A stretch of DNA of 27,876 nt, from IMG/VR virus record IMGVR_UViG_3300031251_000088, positions 1 through 27,876 of that record. The stretch is one strand, 5' to 3'. Shown here one piece after another: positions 13,419 through 20,839 of the stretch. The position numbers and the translations under genes are program-made. Below the pieces are notes generated by a model, which was not told where the DNA came from, made no database searches, and saw nothing but the letters and a program-made list of their open reading frames with translations. Source of the stretch: a virus. The number at the start of each line of letters is the position of its first letter. The first letter of the stretch is position 1.

Positions 13419-14327
13419 TCAACTGATCGAGACGGCTTTCAATCTATATTCGTTCGTTACCAAATCGATTTGGAGCTGGGGAACAGCCAACCAGGGGAGC
13501 ACCAGGGCTTGGGCGCCGGCTTTGAAGACGATGTTGTATCCGCGCGGCGCGTTACTCCAGGCACCGCCGCTGCCTCGCGGTCTCAGCTCAAAGGTGAAGA
13601 TGGCATGGTAGACATTCCCCGGCGTTAGGCCTGTGGCGATGCCCTGCCATTCAACCATTCGATATGAAAAAAGCCCGGAGGAATTCGCCGCGCTTACGAA
13701 GGTGGAAGTGCAATCCGCGGGAACGTCATAGCTCGAGTTGGCACTGAGAATGTAGGGATCGACCGGAGTTGAGTTTTGCCAGTAGAGGATTTTCTGGAGA
13801 TAGCTGAACGGCGTGAAGAAGAACACGAATCCCGCCGCCAATAGCCCAAAAGTGATCCCAACGAGGGAACAGCTCGCCGAGGCGATGGACAAAATTCCAA
13901 AGCTACCCAGGTGAGGGACGTCAAATGTGCTTCCCGAAGCGAGTGCCACCGGGGCAAACGGCGAAACGGCGACAGAGGCATACCAAGGATCGCCATTGGG
14001 AGCGCCGGTCACGCTGAAAGTTACGGTGTATCGCCAGTAACCGTTTCCCAGATTAAAACCACTGAGACCCACCGAGTAGCTCACGGGATAACTTCCCAGT
14101 CCCGAGCAGAATGCCGTTCCAGCGCCGGAGGTGCTTAAGGTAGAAGCCTGGCCAGGACCAGCGACAAGTTGACTCCTGAGACAAGGCCCGCGACATTCGG
14201 TGAAATTAGCGCCCGAGTTCGGCTTGAAAACCGGATAGCTGTAGGTCGATACCCCGTCGAACGAGGCGAAAAATGGAAGGGTGAGCGAACCACTCTTGGA
14301 GCGACAACGTGTAGCGATCGCGGGCAT
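13419..14327 (-). CDS. Probable tail-tip or fibre-associated protein, 302 aa
   Basis: Ser/Gly/Tyr/Phe-rich and beta-like (YSYPVFKPNSGANFTECRG, GYWRYTVTFSVTGAP, YHAIFTFELRPRGSGGAW), with a hydrophobic stretch near 150-185 (GILSIASASCSLVGITFGLLAAGFVFFF) that could be a membrane-interacting helix. No family recognised. The DNA is visibly poorer in GC than its neighbours, especially near 13430-13480 and 13780-14060, suggesting recent acquisition, as is common for host-range genes. Confidence 0.62.
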   Translation of the reverse strand: MPAIATRCRSKSGSLTLPFFASFDGVSTYSYPVFKPNSGANFTECRGPCLRSQLVAGPGQASTLSTSGAGTAFCSGLGSYPVSYSVGLSGFNLGNGYWRYTVTFSVTGAPNGDPWYASVAVSPFAPVALASGSTFDVPHLGSFGILSIASASCSLVGITFGLLAAGFVFFFTPFSYLQKILYWQNSTPVDPYILSANSSYDVPADCTSTFVSAANSSGLFSYRMVEWQGIATGLTPGNVYHAIFTFELRPRGSGGAWSNAPRGYNIVFKAGAQALVLPWLAVPQLQIDLVTNEYRLKAVSIS

Positions 14328-14333
14328 GGCGCG

Positions 14334-14945
14334 TTATTGCTGGCCCCAGTAGTAAACAGCGGAGGCGCACCGAACAAAGGTGAGTGAACTCACCTTGGCG
14401 TTGCGGATGGCTTGGACCACGAATCCTGCCCCCGATGCGATCACATCCACCTCGCCAAGAGTATTGTAACCGAAGCTGGCATCGTCGGCGGGTTGCGGAC
14501 CGATGGCCACCTGCACCGTGACGACAGACGCGCTGGAATCGATTTTGAGGTAGACCCTGTAGGTGCCGGCGGCGGGAAGATTGTGGACCGGAGGCGAGGC
14601 GGAAGCCAGCGACGTGCCGTCCAGGGTGGGAGTGATGGCGTTAACCAGGCCGTAGGTGACGCGGAGATTGGCGACGGGCGTCGTGCCAGGGACGGTGGCG
14701 TCGATGATCTGGAACGGTAGGATGGTAGCGACTGGAGTGGTGGTAGCGGGCGTGGGCTGCGTGGGTTGGTTTTTCGTCCGCAGGATCGTGCCCTGCTTCG
14801 TGACGGAACCGAAGACGTCGCCGACATTGGCCGGCGCCAGCATGTCGCCCATCTCGATCAGCTGATTCAGCAGGAGCTTCAGCTCGGGATCGCTGCACTC
14901 CTTCACATACCGGATGCCGAGGCGGCTGGTGCCCTTGGCGTCCAT
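14334..14945 (-). CDS. Tail protein, 203 aa, unknown
   Basis: Residues 1-50 are helical (GIRYVKECSDPELKLLLNQLIEMGDML), followed by a Thr/Pro-rich linker (NQPTQPTPATTTPVAT) and a beta domain (LRVTYGLVNAITPTLDGTSL, GTYRVYLKIDSSASVVTVQVAIG). Helix-linker-beta layout fits a virion appendage with an N-terminal assembly domain. No SD; it follows the previous stop by 3 nt. Family unknown. Confidence 0.62.
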   Translation of the reverse strand: MDAKGTSRLGIRYVKECSDPELKLLLNQLIEMGDMLAPANVGDVFGSVTKQGTILRTKNQPTQPTPATTTPVATILPFQIIDATVPGTTPVANLRVTYGLVNAITPTLDGTSLASASPPVHNLPAAGTYRVYLKIDSSASVVTVQVAIGPQPADDASFGYNTLGEVDVIASGAGFVVQAIRNAKVSSLTFVRCASAVYYWGQQ

Positions 14946-14948
14946 GGC

Positions 14949-15665
14949 TCAGGTGTAAATCGCGGCGTTCCAGCCGGCGGGGCCGGATGCGCGATAGGTC
15001 TCGACGATGCGCCAGATCGAAGAGGCCGTGCGGCGCCACGTGCGGGCAGTCAGCAACCAGGTGGCCGCGCCGGGCAACGTGGGCGCGCCCGTGGGAGCAG
15101 CGGCGATCTTGCCCACATCGGAACCGATCGGCAGTGTCGTGGCATTGTAGGCGAATTGGTATTGCCCCTTGGGCAGCAGATAGTTTTCCAATCCGTAGAA
15201 GGCGCCGGGGCCGAAATAAGTGAAGCGACCGCTGGTGGAATCGTAGCCGGACTGGCCGAAGGCGACGCCCTTCGCGTCGAGCCAAACCGCGCCGTTGGCC
15301 GGCGCGGTGGAACTTCCGGCGAAGGTCGCAAAACTCGCATGGCTCGTGATCGGCTCGAGCTCGGCGATGTTGTCGAATTCCTGCTCGATTTGGGAAGAGG
15401 CGACGGAGATCGGGGCCGTGAAGACGATCTCGAGGATGGTGACGTTGGGCGCGACGCGTTGCCAGCGATACGTCGAGCACTTCCACGATCCACCGTAAAG
15501 AGGATGCGTGGTGGTTCCAACCGTGGGAAACTGCCCAACGAGCGCGGAAGTCAGCACGGCGTAGAAAACGGAAGTCTGTGCCGTACCGTCGGCGTTGTAG
15601 CTGCCATCCCCGTAGTGGATGAGCTGCTTGGCCGCGAGATTGTTGCCTCTGAGAGTGGATGCCAT
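14949..15665 (-). CDS. Tail protein, 238 aa, unknown
   Basis: Begins MASTLRGNNLAAKQLIHYGDG and continues as a beta-rich protein (TSVFYAVLTSALVGQFPTVG, RVAPNVTILEIVFTAPISV, RFTYFGPGAFYGLENYLLPKGQYQFAYN). The N-terminal MAST-L/V-RG-x-x-L is shared with the putative tail-tube protein (17325-17666), suggesting a common assembly segment or ancestry. ATG 15665, 4 nt after the tape-measure stop. The place just after the tape measure is that of distal-tail proteins. Confidence 0.65.
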   Translation of the reverse strand: MASTLRGNNLAAKQLIHYGDGSYNADGTAQTSVFYAVLTSALVGQFPTVGTTTHPLYGGSWKCSTYRWQRVAPNVTILEIVFTAPISVASSQIEQEFDNIAELEPITSHASFATFAGSSTAPANGAVWLDAKGVAFGQSGYDSTSGRFTYFGPGAFYGLENYLLPKGQYQFAYNATTLPIGSDVGKIAAAPTGAPTLPGAATWLLTARTWRRTASSIWRIVETYRASGPAGWNAAIYT

Positions 15666-15669
15666 GGGA

Positions 15670-16533
15670 TCAGCGGACGATCGAGAAACTTCTGGCGGTG
15701 CCACCGCCGCCGAGAATGACGAGCATGCGCTGGAGAACAGCCGTCTGGGTTTTCAATTCAGCAATGACGGGGTTGACGGGACCGATTCCGTTGACGTTGC
15801 CGCCGCCCCCGATCGCGGCCAGGGTGTCGGCGGAGATGTTCTCGCGGTAATCGTTGGCTTTTTTGTCGAGCGCCGCCGGTTTCTCCGGGGCTTTCTTGCG
15901 CGGCACGGCGTATTTGTTGAACGAATCCCAGTCCATCCCATTGGCTTCGGCGTCTTTTTTGCCCTGCTCATCGAGCGCCGCGGTCCACTTCTCGGCTGCG
16001 AGCTTTTCCTTATTTTTCGCGGCGACTTGGAGCTGGCTGACTTTTTCCTCGAGGGTCTCGACCTTCTTCTTTGCCTCCGCCGATTCCTTTTCATCTTCCG
16101 GCGATCGCTGCTTTTCGAAATGACCGCCTGCGGGGCCCATGGTGAAAACAGTCGCTGACGTCTTGGCATCAGCGGCCGCTTGGGCGGTCTTCGCGGCCTT
16201 AAGGTTCTTCTCGGTGATGCTGAGCTCCTGCTCCGGGTGTGAGATCAGGATCATGCGCTGGATGTGCGCCAGCGTCTCGGCGCTCGAATCCTCGATGGTC
16301 TTCGCGGCTTCGGCAGCGTCGCTCCAATATTTTGCGACCATCGAGGCGGCTTTTTCCGCAACGGCAAAGCCGCTGCCGAGTCCAATGCCGTGCAGCACAG
16401 ACCCGGCGAACCTCGCCGGTGAAAAATGCCGATTGAGATCCTCGGCGAATTTCTCGCCCTCAGCGGAAAGCTTCTGGAGACCGGTCTTGAAACCCGATGC
16501 ATCGAGCCCGGCTTCGATAACGACTTTAGCCAC
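15670..16533 (-). CDS. Short tape-measure-like protein
   Basis: 287 aa. The opening VAKVVIEAGLDASGFKTGLQKLSAEGEKFAEDL is typical of tape-measure N-termini, followed by SVLHGIGLGSGFAVAEKAASMVAKYW and a long coiled coil (KKKVETLEEKVSQLQVAAKNKEKLAAEKW). GTG 16533 is chosen because GAGGAGG lies 6 nt upstream; the in-frame TTG at 16551 would put that SD inside the gene. The gene overlaps the previous one by 8 nt. Tape measures are usually 600-1500 aa and set tail length; at about 0.15 nm per residue this one predicts a tail near 40 nm. Confidence 0.72.
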   Translation of the reverse strand: MAKVVIEAGLDASGFKTGLQKLSAEGEKFAEDLNRHFSPARFAGSVLHGIGLGSGFAVAEKAASMVAKYWSDAAEAAKTIEDSSAETLAHIQRMILISHPEQELSITEKNLKAAKTAQAAADAKTSATVFTMGPAGGHFEKQRSPEDEKESAEAKKKVETLEEKVSQLQVAAKNKEKLAAEKWTAALDEQGKKDAEANGMDWDSFNKYAVPRKKAPEKPAALDKKANDYRENISADTLAAIGGGGNVNGIGPVNPVIAELKTQTAVLQRMLVILGGGGTARSFSIVR

Positions 16534-17308
16534 TGGAGGCCTCCTCTCCAAATAATTCAGGGGTGAGCGCAGGGCGGCCGGATTCCGCTTCTCCGAAGTG
16601 GGCGGGAATCGGGATTTCGCCGGCCTGAATCTTGCGCAGCACTTCCATCAAATCGCTCTCCTCATTTTCCAGTAGCCGGGCGCTGCTCAACTGCTCGACA
16701 GCCGCGGCGTAGGAAAACAGCGCTTTGCCGATCGGCATGGTGAAAACGCGCCGCTCATCGAGATGCAGCTGCATCTGCAGGAAGACGGCCTTCGCGAGGA
16801 GCCCAGGCGCCGTGAGCGGCGTCGTCTGCTCATCGAAGAAGAGATCAGGCGCGCTCTCGTAGTCGTTCTGGTAATTTCGAAACGCAGCGCAGTGCCAGGC
16901 GAGGGCGGTGCCAGGGCGGCGGCGCAGCCAATGAACGAAGGTCAGCCAGCGGACCCGCAGGTGCCAGAGAAGTCCGACGGAGGGAAACTGGATCTCCTCC
17001 TCGTAGGGTGCCGTGCATACGATCACGGCCGCGAAAAGATCGCCCCAGCTGATGCGGGCATCACTGCCGACGGCGGCGGCGCCAAGAGGATTGTTGAGCG
17101 CCTCGAGCAGCATGACGTGATGCAGGCAGAACGGATCGAGCAGGCGGCCGGCCACACGGTGGCGGCGATTTATCCAGGCCTCGGCGAAGCGCTCGGCGAG
17201 GCTCGGCTTCGATGGAATCGGCTGGCCCTCCGTCGCTGAAGCTTTGGAGGGCGCGTCCACAACTTCGTTGAGGCGCGGCGCGGCTGCGGACTTTGAGGCT
17301 TCGCTCAT
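16526..17308 (-). CDS. Protein in tail-assembly-chaperone position
   Basis: 260 aa, helical, rich in Trp, Leu and Arg (LLWHLRVRWLTFVHWLRRRPGTALAWHCAAF). N-terminal 40 residues are low-complexity, and APSKASATEG is encoded by a hairpin repeat copy (17226-17256). ATG 17308 has GGAGG 8 nt upstream. Between tube and tape measure, phages encode chaperones (lambda G/GT) that coat the tape measure, often with a frameshift. I see no clear slippery site, and the tape measure has its own SD, so the role is inferred from position only. Confidence 0.62.
   Translation of the reverse strand: MSEASKSAAAPRLNEVVDAPSKASATEGQPIPSKPSLAERFAEAWINRRHRVAGRLLDPFCLHHVMLLEALNNPLGAAAVGSDARISWGDLFAAVIVCTAPYEEEIQFPSVGLLWHLRVRWLTFVHWLRRRPGTALAWHCAAFRNYQNDYESAPDLFFDEQTTPLTAPGLLAKAVFLQMQLHLDERRVFTMPIGKALFSYAAAVEQLSSARLLENEESDLMEVLRKIQAGEIPIPAHFGEAESGRPALTPELFGEEASSG
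17226..17256 (-). repeat. Hairpin repeat copy C, inside a gene
   Basis: GCCCTCC and GGAGGGC arms around GTCGCTGAAGCTTT, followed by GCG. Translated as APSKASATEG in the same frame as copy B. Confidence 0.65.
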
Positions 17309-17324
17309 CGCGGGAGCCTCCGAC

Positions 17325-17666
17325 TCACGTGTAGGTGATGCCGGTGATGCGGCGCAGGGTCAGAGTCCACATCTCGACCTGCTTGATGTTGTTGACGCGC
17401 TTCAGCTCCTTGAGGGTGTAGATGATGCCGTTGAAAGTGATGGAGCTCGCGAGCGCAGGCTCGACGGCGGTCGCCAGGGGGATGACTGTGAGCGACAGGG
17501 TTTGGATCAGCTCAAAATTCTCGATCTCAGTGAGGCCCTGGCCGTCCTCATCGTAGACCTCGAAGCTCGCCATCTTTTTGTCCAGGTCTTGCGCTTGCAC
17601 GACGTAGGTCGCGAGCGTGATGGTGCCGAATTTCAGGAGGGCGGCGCCTCTCACAGTTGATGCCAT
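17325..17666 (-). CDS. Minimal tail-tube protein candidate
   Basis: 113 aa, in the lambda V position (after the tail terminator, before chaperone and tape measure). Pattern is beta-sandwich-like: LKFGTITLATYVVQAQDL, ASFEVYDEDGQGLTEIENFELI, LSLTVIPLA, SSITFNGIIYTLKELKRV and VEMWTLTLRRITGITYT. Tube proteins form hexamer rings; usual length is about 140-250 aa, so this would be a single-domain version. Start ATG 17666 lacks SD and has TTTGACAT 12 nt upstream. Shares the first residues with the 238-aa tail protein. Confidence 0.6.
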   Translation of the reverse strand: MASTVRGAALLKFGTITLATYVVQAQDLDKKMASFEVYDEDGQGLTEIENFELIQTLSLTVIPLATAVEPALASSITFNGIIYTLKELKRVNNIKQVEMWTLTLRRITGITYT

Positions 17667-17678
17667 GCGCAGCCGCGC

Positions 17679-17686
17679 ATGTCAAA
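17679..17686 (-). promoter_or_regulatory. TTTGACAT leader motif, 12 nt before start 17666
   Basis: Follows hairpin repeat D by 6 nt on the minus strand. Confidence 0.5.
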
Positions 17687-17692
17687 AACCGT

Positions 17693-17723
17693 GTCCTACT
17701 TCGCCCGTTGGGCTTCGAAGGAC
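17693..17723. repeat. Hairpin repeat copy D
   Basis: Ends GTCCT and AGGAC; inner stem CCC-GTT-GGG. Compared with copy A, both outer (GCCCT/AGGGC) and inner (CTC/GAG) stems differ by paired, compensatory changes. Confidence 0.75.
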
Positions 17724-17741
17724 AAAATGAATGAGGCCGCC

Positions 17742-18233
17742 TCATTCATTTTGCATCTGGGCAATTATCGTGACCACGAGGCGATCCATCCAGTGCTGGG
17801 CGGTCTGATCGCCATCCTCGTGGGGAGGCAGCACATCGTAGATCAGGATGCCCTTCACGACGCGCTGATCTGGCGATGGCGAAGGATCGTTACAGAACGC
17901 TAGAATTGCGGCTTTGGAGCACGGACCGATCCATTCGGCGATCATCCCGACGCGCGAGGCATGGTTGATGGCGGCGTTGGCTTCCGTGGCAAGGGAACCG
18001 ATGAGGATGGTGAGTTCGATCTGGCTGAGGCCGGTGCCCTGCGCCGCCTCATCCTCTGCGCCGCGCGCACATTCCAGGATGACCATCGGGAAGGTGCGAT
18101 TGGTGACCTGCTGGCGAAGTAGGATATTGGTGCCGTCTAGAGCGGAAGGAGAGACAGCGGAGATCCTGCTTTGAAGGTAGGATTGCAGCGAAGCTTCGAC
18201 TTTCTGGCGCAGGGCGTAGGGAGCGTTGGGCAT
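17742..18233 (-). CDS. Tail terminator / minor tail protein
   Basis: 163 aa. Opening YALRQKVEASLQSYLQSRI resembles the first helix of tail-terminator (gpU-like) proteins, followed by strands (FPMVILECARGAE, SQIELTILIG, GILIYDVLPP, RLVVTIIAQMQ) separated by a helix. These proteins cap the finished tail and join it to the head. It lies between the neck protein and the tube, the expected slot. No SD; TTTCGACAC lies 16 nt upstream and a hairpin repeat just before that. Confidence 0.65.
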   Translation of the reverse strand: MPNAPYALRQKVEASLQSYLQSRISAVSPSALDGTNILLRQQVTNRTFPMVILECARGAEDEAAQGTGLSQIELTILIGSLATEANAAINHASRVGMIAEWIGPCSKAAILAFCNDPSPSPDQRVVKGILIYDVLPPHEDGDQTAQHWMDRLVVTIIAQMQNE

Positions 18234-18249
18234 GGTGTAGTAGTGAAGG

Positions 18250-18257
18250 GTGTCGAA
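18250..18257 (-). promoter_or_regulatory. TTCGACAC leader motif, 16 nt before start 18233
   Basis: Variant with C for the central T; follows hairpin repeat E by 4 nt. Confidence 0.42.
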
Positions 18258-18261
18258 ATAC

Positions 18262-18312
18262 CCCTACTTCGCTCTGCGAGCTTCGAAGGGCTCGTCCTCA
18301 GCGAAGCTGAGG
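18262..18312. repeat. Hairpin repeat copy E plus second hairpin
   Basis: 18262-18291 is a family copy with inner stem CTC-TGC-GAG (loop changed, stem kept). Directly next to it, 18296-18312 is a perfect hairpin CCTCAGC-GAA-GCTGAGG. The compound element lies in the gap after the neck gene. Confidence 0.7.
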
Positions 18313-18316
18313 CGAG

Positions 18317-19039
18317 TCAGCGGGTGTCGAAGCCGGAATCCCGGGCATCCCGGTTGAGGATGTAGGCCGTCTCGCGGTTGAGGGCGTTGTCCGCGTAGCC
18401 GATGGCGTAGTCGAGCCGGCGAGTGAGCTCGTTGACGAGGCCATCGGGGACTTCGTTGTTGGAGACAGTGAGCTGGTAATTGAACATCTCCAGGATCAGC
18501 CGATGGGATCCGCGACTCGAGCCGTGGCGGGCAACCCAGGCTGGCGTGCCGGAGACGCCGAGGGCATCCGCGCCCGCGAGCCAGCCGGAGGCGAGCTTGC
18601 CGACGCGGCCCTCGAGGGCGACAACGAGGGCCTTCAGCTTGTTCTGGTCCACGTAATAGGGCTGCTTGCGGCCGCGGGTGAGCGGGCGCCCGGGCTGCTT
18701 GTATTTGATGAAGAGTTCGCGGTGCTTGTCGTTGACGTTGGGAGTGACCTCGCGCCGCTCGTGTTTCAGGGTGACCCCCGAAAAGACGGCCGCGAGATCC
18801 CGGATGATGGCGCTGTCGCCGCGGGCCTTGTCGGCGGAAGTGAGACCGCCGCCGTCGCCGCGCGGCGTACCGAGCTCGCCGATCGAATTGCCGGGGGGCG
18901 TGATGCCCATGGCACGCTTGACCACACCGCGCATGGCGCGGACGAAGCTATCGCGCAATGAGCGCTGCGACACCCCGGAGTAGCGGACGATCGAGCGCTG
19001 CAGATCCGTCAGGTCGGCGCGGAAGGTGGCGTTGACCAT
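18317..19039 (-). CDS. Neck / head-tail connector protein (HK97 gp10-like)
   Basis: 240 aa. N-terminus VNATFRADLTDLQRSIVRYSGVSQRSLRDSFVRAMRGVVKRA is typical of minor capsid or head-completion proteins of the HK97 gp10 type. A central basic region (PLTRGRKQPYYVDQNKLKALVVALEGRVGKLASGWLAG) follows. ATG 19039 is preferred over 19084, which would add residues that look antisense-like and would overlap the previous gene. Fits between the 111-aa head-completion gene and the tail terminator. Confidence 0.65.
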   Translation of the reverse strand: MVNATFRADLTDLQRSIVRYSGVSQRSLRDSFVRAMRGVVKRAMGITPPGNSIGELGTPRGDGGGLTSADKARGDSAIIRDLAAVFSGVTLKHERREVTPNVNDKHRELFIKYKQPGRPLTRGRKQPYYVDQNKLKALVVALEGRVGKLASGWLAGADALGVSGTPAWVARHGSSRGSHRLILEMFNYQLTVSNNEVPDGLVNELTRRLDYAIGYADNALNRETAYILNRDARDSGFDTR

Positions 19040-19050
19040 TGGAGAAGCGG

Positions 19051-19386
19051 TCAGTCCAGGACGGAGCGGACGGTCATGACCCACTCGGGGGCCCGGGGAT
19101 TGTCCTGCACCGCGTCGATCTTGTAGGAAAGGCCGGTCTCGACGACGGTGAACGTCTCGTCGAGCAGCGGCCGGCTCGTGAGGAGAATGCGCTGGATGCG
19201 CATCGTGGCCTGGACGGTCTGTTCAAAGCCGCCCGGCGAGAGATCGTGGGTCTCCTGGAGGGAGGAGAGGATTGCGGCGATGACGGAACCGCGATAGGAG
19301 ATGGAGACCGGGAAGGTCGACGCACGCTGGGCGGCGCCGCGGGCCGCAAGATGGTTGGCCTGCGTGGAGGAGAAAGAGAGCGGCAT
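19051..19386 (-). CDS. Head-tail joining protein candidate, 111 aa
   Basis: Alpha/beta: STFPVSISYRGSVIAAILSSL, then MRIQRILLTSRPLLDETFTVVETGLSYKIDAVQDNPRAPEWVMTVRSVL. The C-terminal beta part, ending in the W-V-M-T-V pattern, resembles small head-tail joining (gpFII-like) proteins, which bind the portal ring and present the tail. It is the first gene after the coat gene and a hairpin. No SD; TTTCGACAC 12 nt upstream. Confidence 0.6.
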   Translation of the reverse strand: MPLSFSSTQANHLAARGAAQRASTFPVSISYRGSVIAAILSSLQETHDLSPGGFEQTVQATMRIQRILLTSRPLLDETFTVVETGLSYKIDAVQDNPRAPEWVMTVRSVLD

Positions 19387-19398
19387 GCGGAGGCGCTG

Positions 19399-19406
19399 GT
19401 GTCGAA
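19399..19406 (-). promoter_or_regulatory. TTCGACAC leader motif, 12 nt before start 19386
   Basis: In the 111-bp gap downstream of the coat gene, after the hairpin at 19448-19475. Confidence 0.45.
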
Positions 19407-19447
19407 AACCGGATTTTTGAAGGAGAAGCCACGAAGCGGGAACGAAA

Positions 19448-19475
19448 CAGGCCGCTCCGGGAATGGAGCGGCCTG
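19448..19475 (-). terminator. Hairpin after coat gene, possible weak terminator
   Basis: Perfect 11-bp stem (CAGGCCGCTCC / GGAGCGGCCTG) with a 6-nt loop, followed on the minus strand by TTTCGTT. The stem is strong but the T-tract is interrupted, so partial termination or 3'-end protection of coat mRNA is likely. Confidence 0.6.
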
Positions 19476-19497
19476 TGAATTCGAGGACCGAGCAAAC

Positions 19498-20790
19498 TCA
19501 GCCGAGGAGGATCGCCATGTGCTCGGGCTTGACGGCGAGCGTGCCCCAGCAGACGCCGATCTCGTAGAGGATCATGCGCTGGCCGGGCCAGACCACGAGC
19601 TCGAAGCTGAGGCCCGACAGCGGGTCGGTGATCGTCTCGCGGAGGATGGCGAGATCGCCTTCCTCGGGGCAGGCCGGCAGACGGGTGGCCAGCAGCATCG
19701 CGTTGCGGGACAGGCCCACATTCGCGGTGTAGTTGCCGCCGATCGTCATGGCCTGGGCGGAAGCCGGCAGCGCCTGCATCAGGCCGGGGGCGGCGATCGT
19801 GATGGTGCCGGGGGCGGCGACGCCCACGGTGACCACATACTTGTTCGTATCACCCGCGAAGGTGATGACGTCACCCGCGACCACCGTGCCGGAGCCGGTG
19901 ATGATCGGGATGGAGGTCGTGCCCTTGGCGAAGCCGGCAGCGCTCGAGGTGTAGAGCGTGCCCGTGCCCTTCGTGATGGATTGGACCTGGGCGGCCTCGC
20001 GGAACTTGAAGCCGTTCACGTCGAGGATCATGCCCTGGCGGGTCATGTCGCCGGTGAGGGCGATATTGGCGTTCAACGGATTGTTGAGCAGGGTGCGCAG
20101 GGCGGCGCCGCCGGTCGTGTTGATGACGATGCTGCGGTCCGCGGCGGGCGCACCGTTGTCATCGAGAATCTTCTTGAGCTGGGCGGACTCCGCCAGGTTG
20201 GTGGCGAAGGGCGTGGTGCCGGCGGTGCCGTAGGCGCGGCTCGAGCCGAGCTGCGCGGCGACCGCCAGGTCGACCTCGATTTCGTTCACCGCGGCGCGCA
20301 GCGCCTGGGCAATGTTGAATTGGCGGACGTTGAGATAGCCCGGGCCCGTGTTGATCGACTTCTGTTCCTCACCCGTCCAGTTGAACGGGAAGGCACGCTG
20401 TTTCGTGATCGTCAACGACTTGTTGCCCGGCGACTGGTCGGCCGTGGTCGGGAAGGACATCGCGGGCGCGATATTGCGCCCCGACGTGTTCGCCGTGGTC
20501 TGCAGGACGCGGAGCGTCTGATTGAGGGCCACACGGTCAGCCGAGGAATCGCGGGTGACCGACGGAATGAAACCCACCAGCTCGCGCGACACGACATCGA
20601 GCGCAGCATAGCAGTCGGGGATGAGGCTCGTCAGCGTGTTGAGGCCACAGGCGAAGACCGACTTCACGCCGAACAGCGCGAGGAAATTGGCGAAGACCAC
20701 CGCGATGGCGGCGATCAGGACCGCCGCGAGGCGGAAAGACGCAACGCTCAGGGCTGCGACGAGGCGGAAGGGGAGGCTGAGGAATTTCAT
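19498..20790 (-). CDS. Major capsid protein (P22-coat/HK97 fold) with hydrophobic leader
   Basis: 430 aa. From about residue 51 (NTLTSLIPDCYAALDVVSRELVGFIPSVTRD) the sequence looks like P22-type coat proteins, which start at this point. The C-terminal pattern NVGLSRNAMLLATRLPACPEEGD, GLSFELVV and VCWGTLAVKPEHMAILLG also fits that group. An insertion-like Thr/Gly domain lies at about 270-350 (SGTVVAGDVITFAGDTNKYVV). Residues 1-50 are unexpected: three basic residues and a 22-residue membrane-like helix (LAAVLIAAIAVVFANFLALFGV). The frame has no internal ATG before residue 100; a GTG at about residue 42 is possible. No SD and no TTTGACAY at this gap. Confidence 0.82.
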   Translation of the reverse strand: MKFLSLPFRLVAALSVASFRLAAVLIAAIAVVFANFLALFGVKSVFACGLNTLTSLIPDCYAALDVVSRELVGFIPSVTRDSSADRVALNQTLRVLQTTANTSGRNIAPAMSFPTTADQSPGNKSLTITKQRAFPFNWTGEEQKSINTGPGYLNVRQFNIAQALRAAVNEIEVDLAVAAQLGSSRAYGTAGTTPFATNLAESAQLKKILDDNGAPAADRSIVINTTGGAALRTLLNNPLNANIALTGDMTRQGMILDVNGFKFREAAQVQSITKGTGTLYTSSAAGFAKGTTSIPIITGSGTVVAGDVITFAGDTNKYVVTVGVAAPGTITIAAPGLMQALPASAQAMTIGGNYTANVGLSRNAMLLATRLPACPEEGDLAILRETITDPLSGLSFELVVWPGQRMILYEIGVCWGTLAVKPEHMAILLG

Positions 20791-20839
20791 GATGTGGGAC
20801 GTGGGAAAGGGGAAATGGAGGGAGAGGAGAGCGCGCCGC

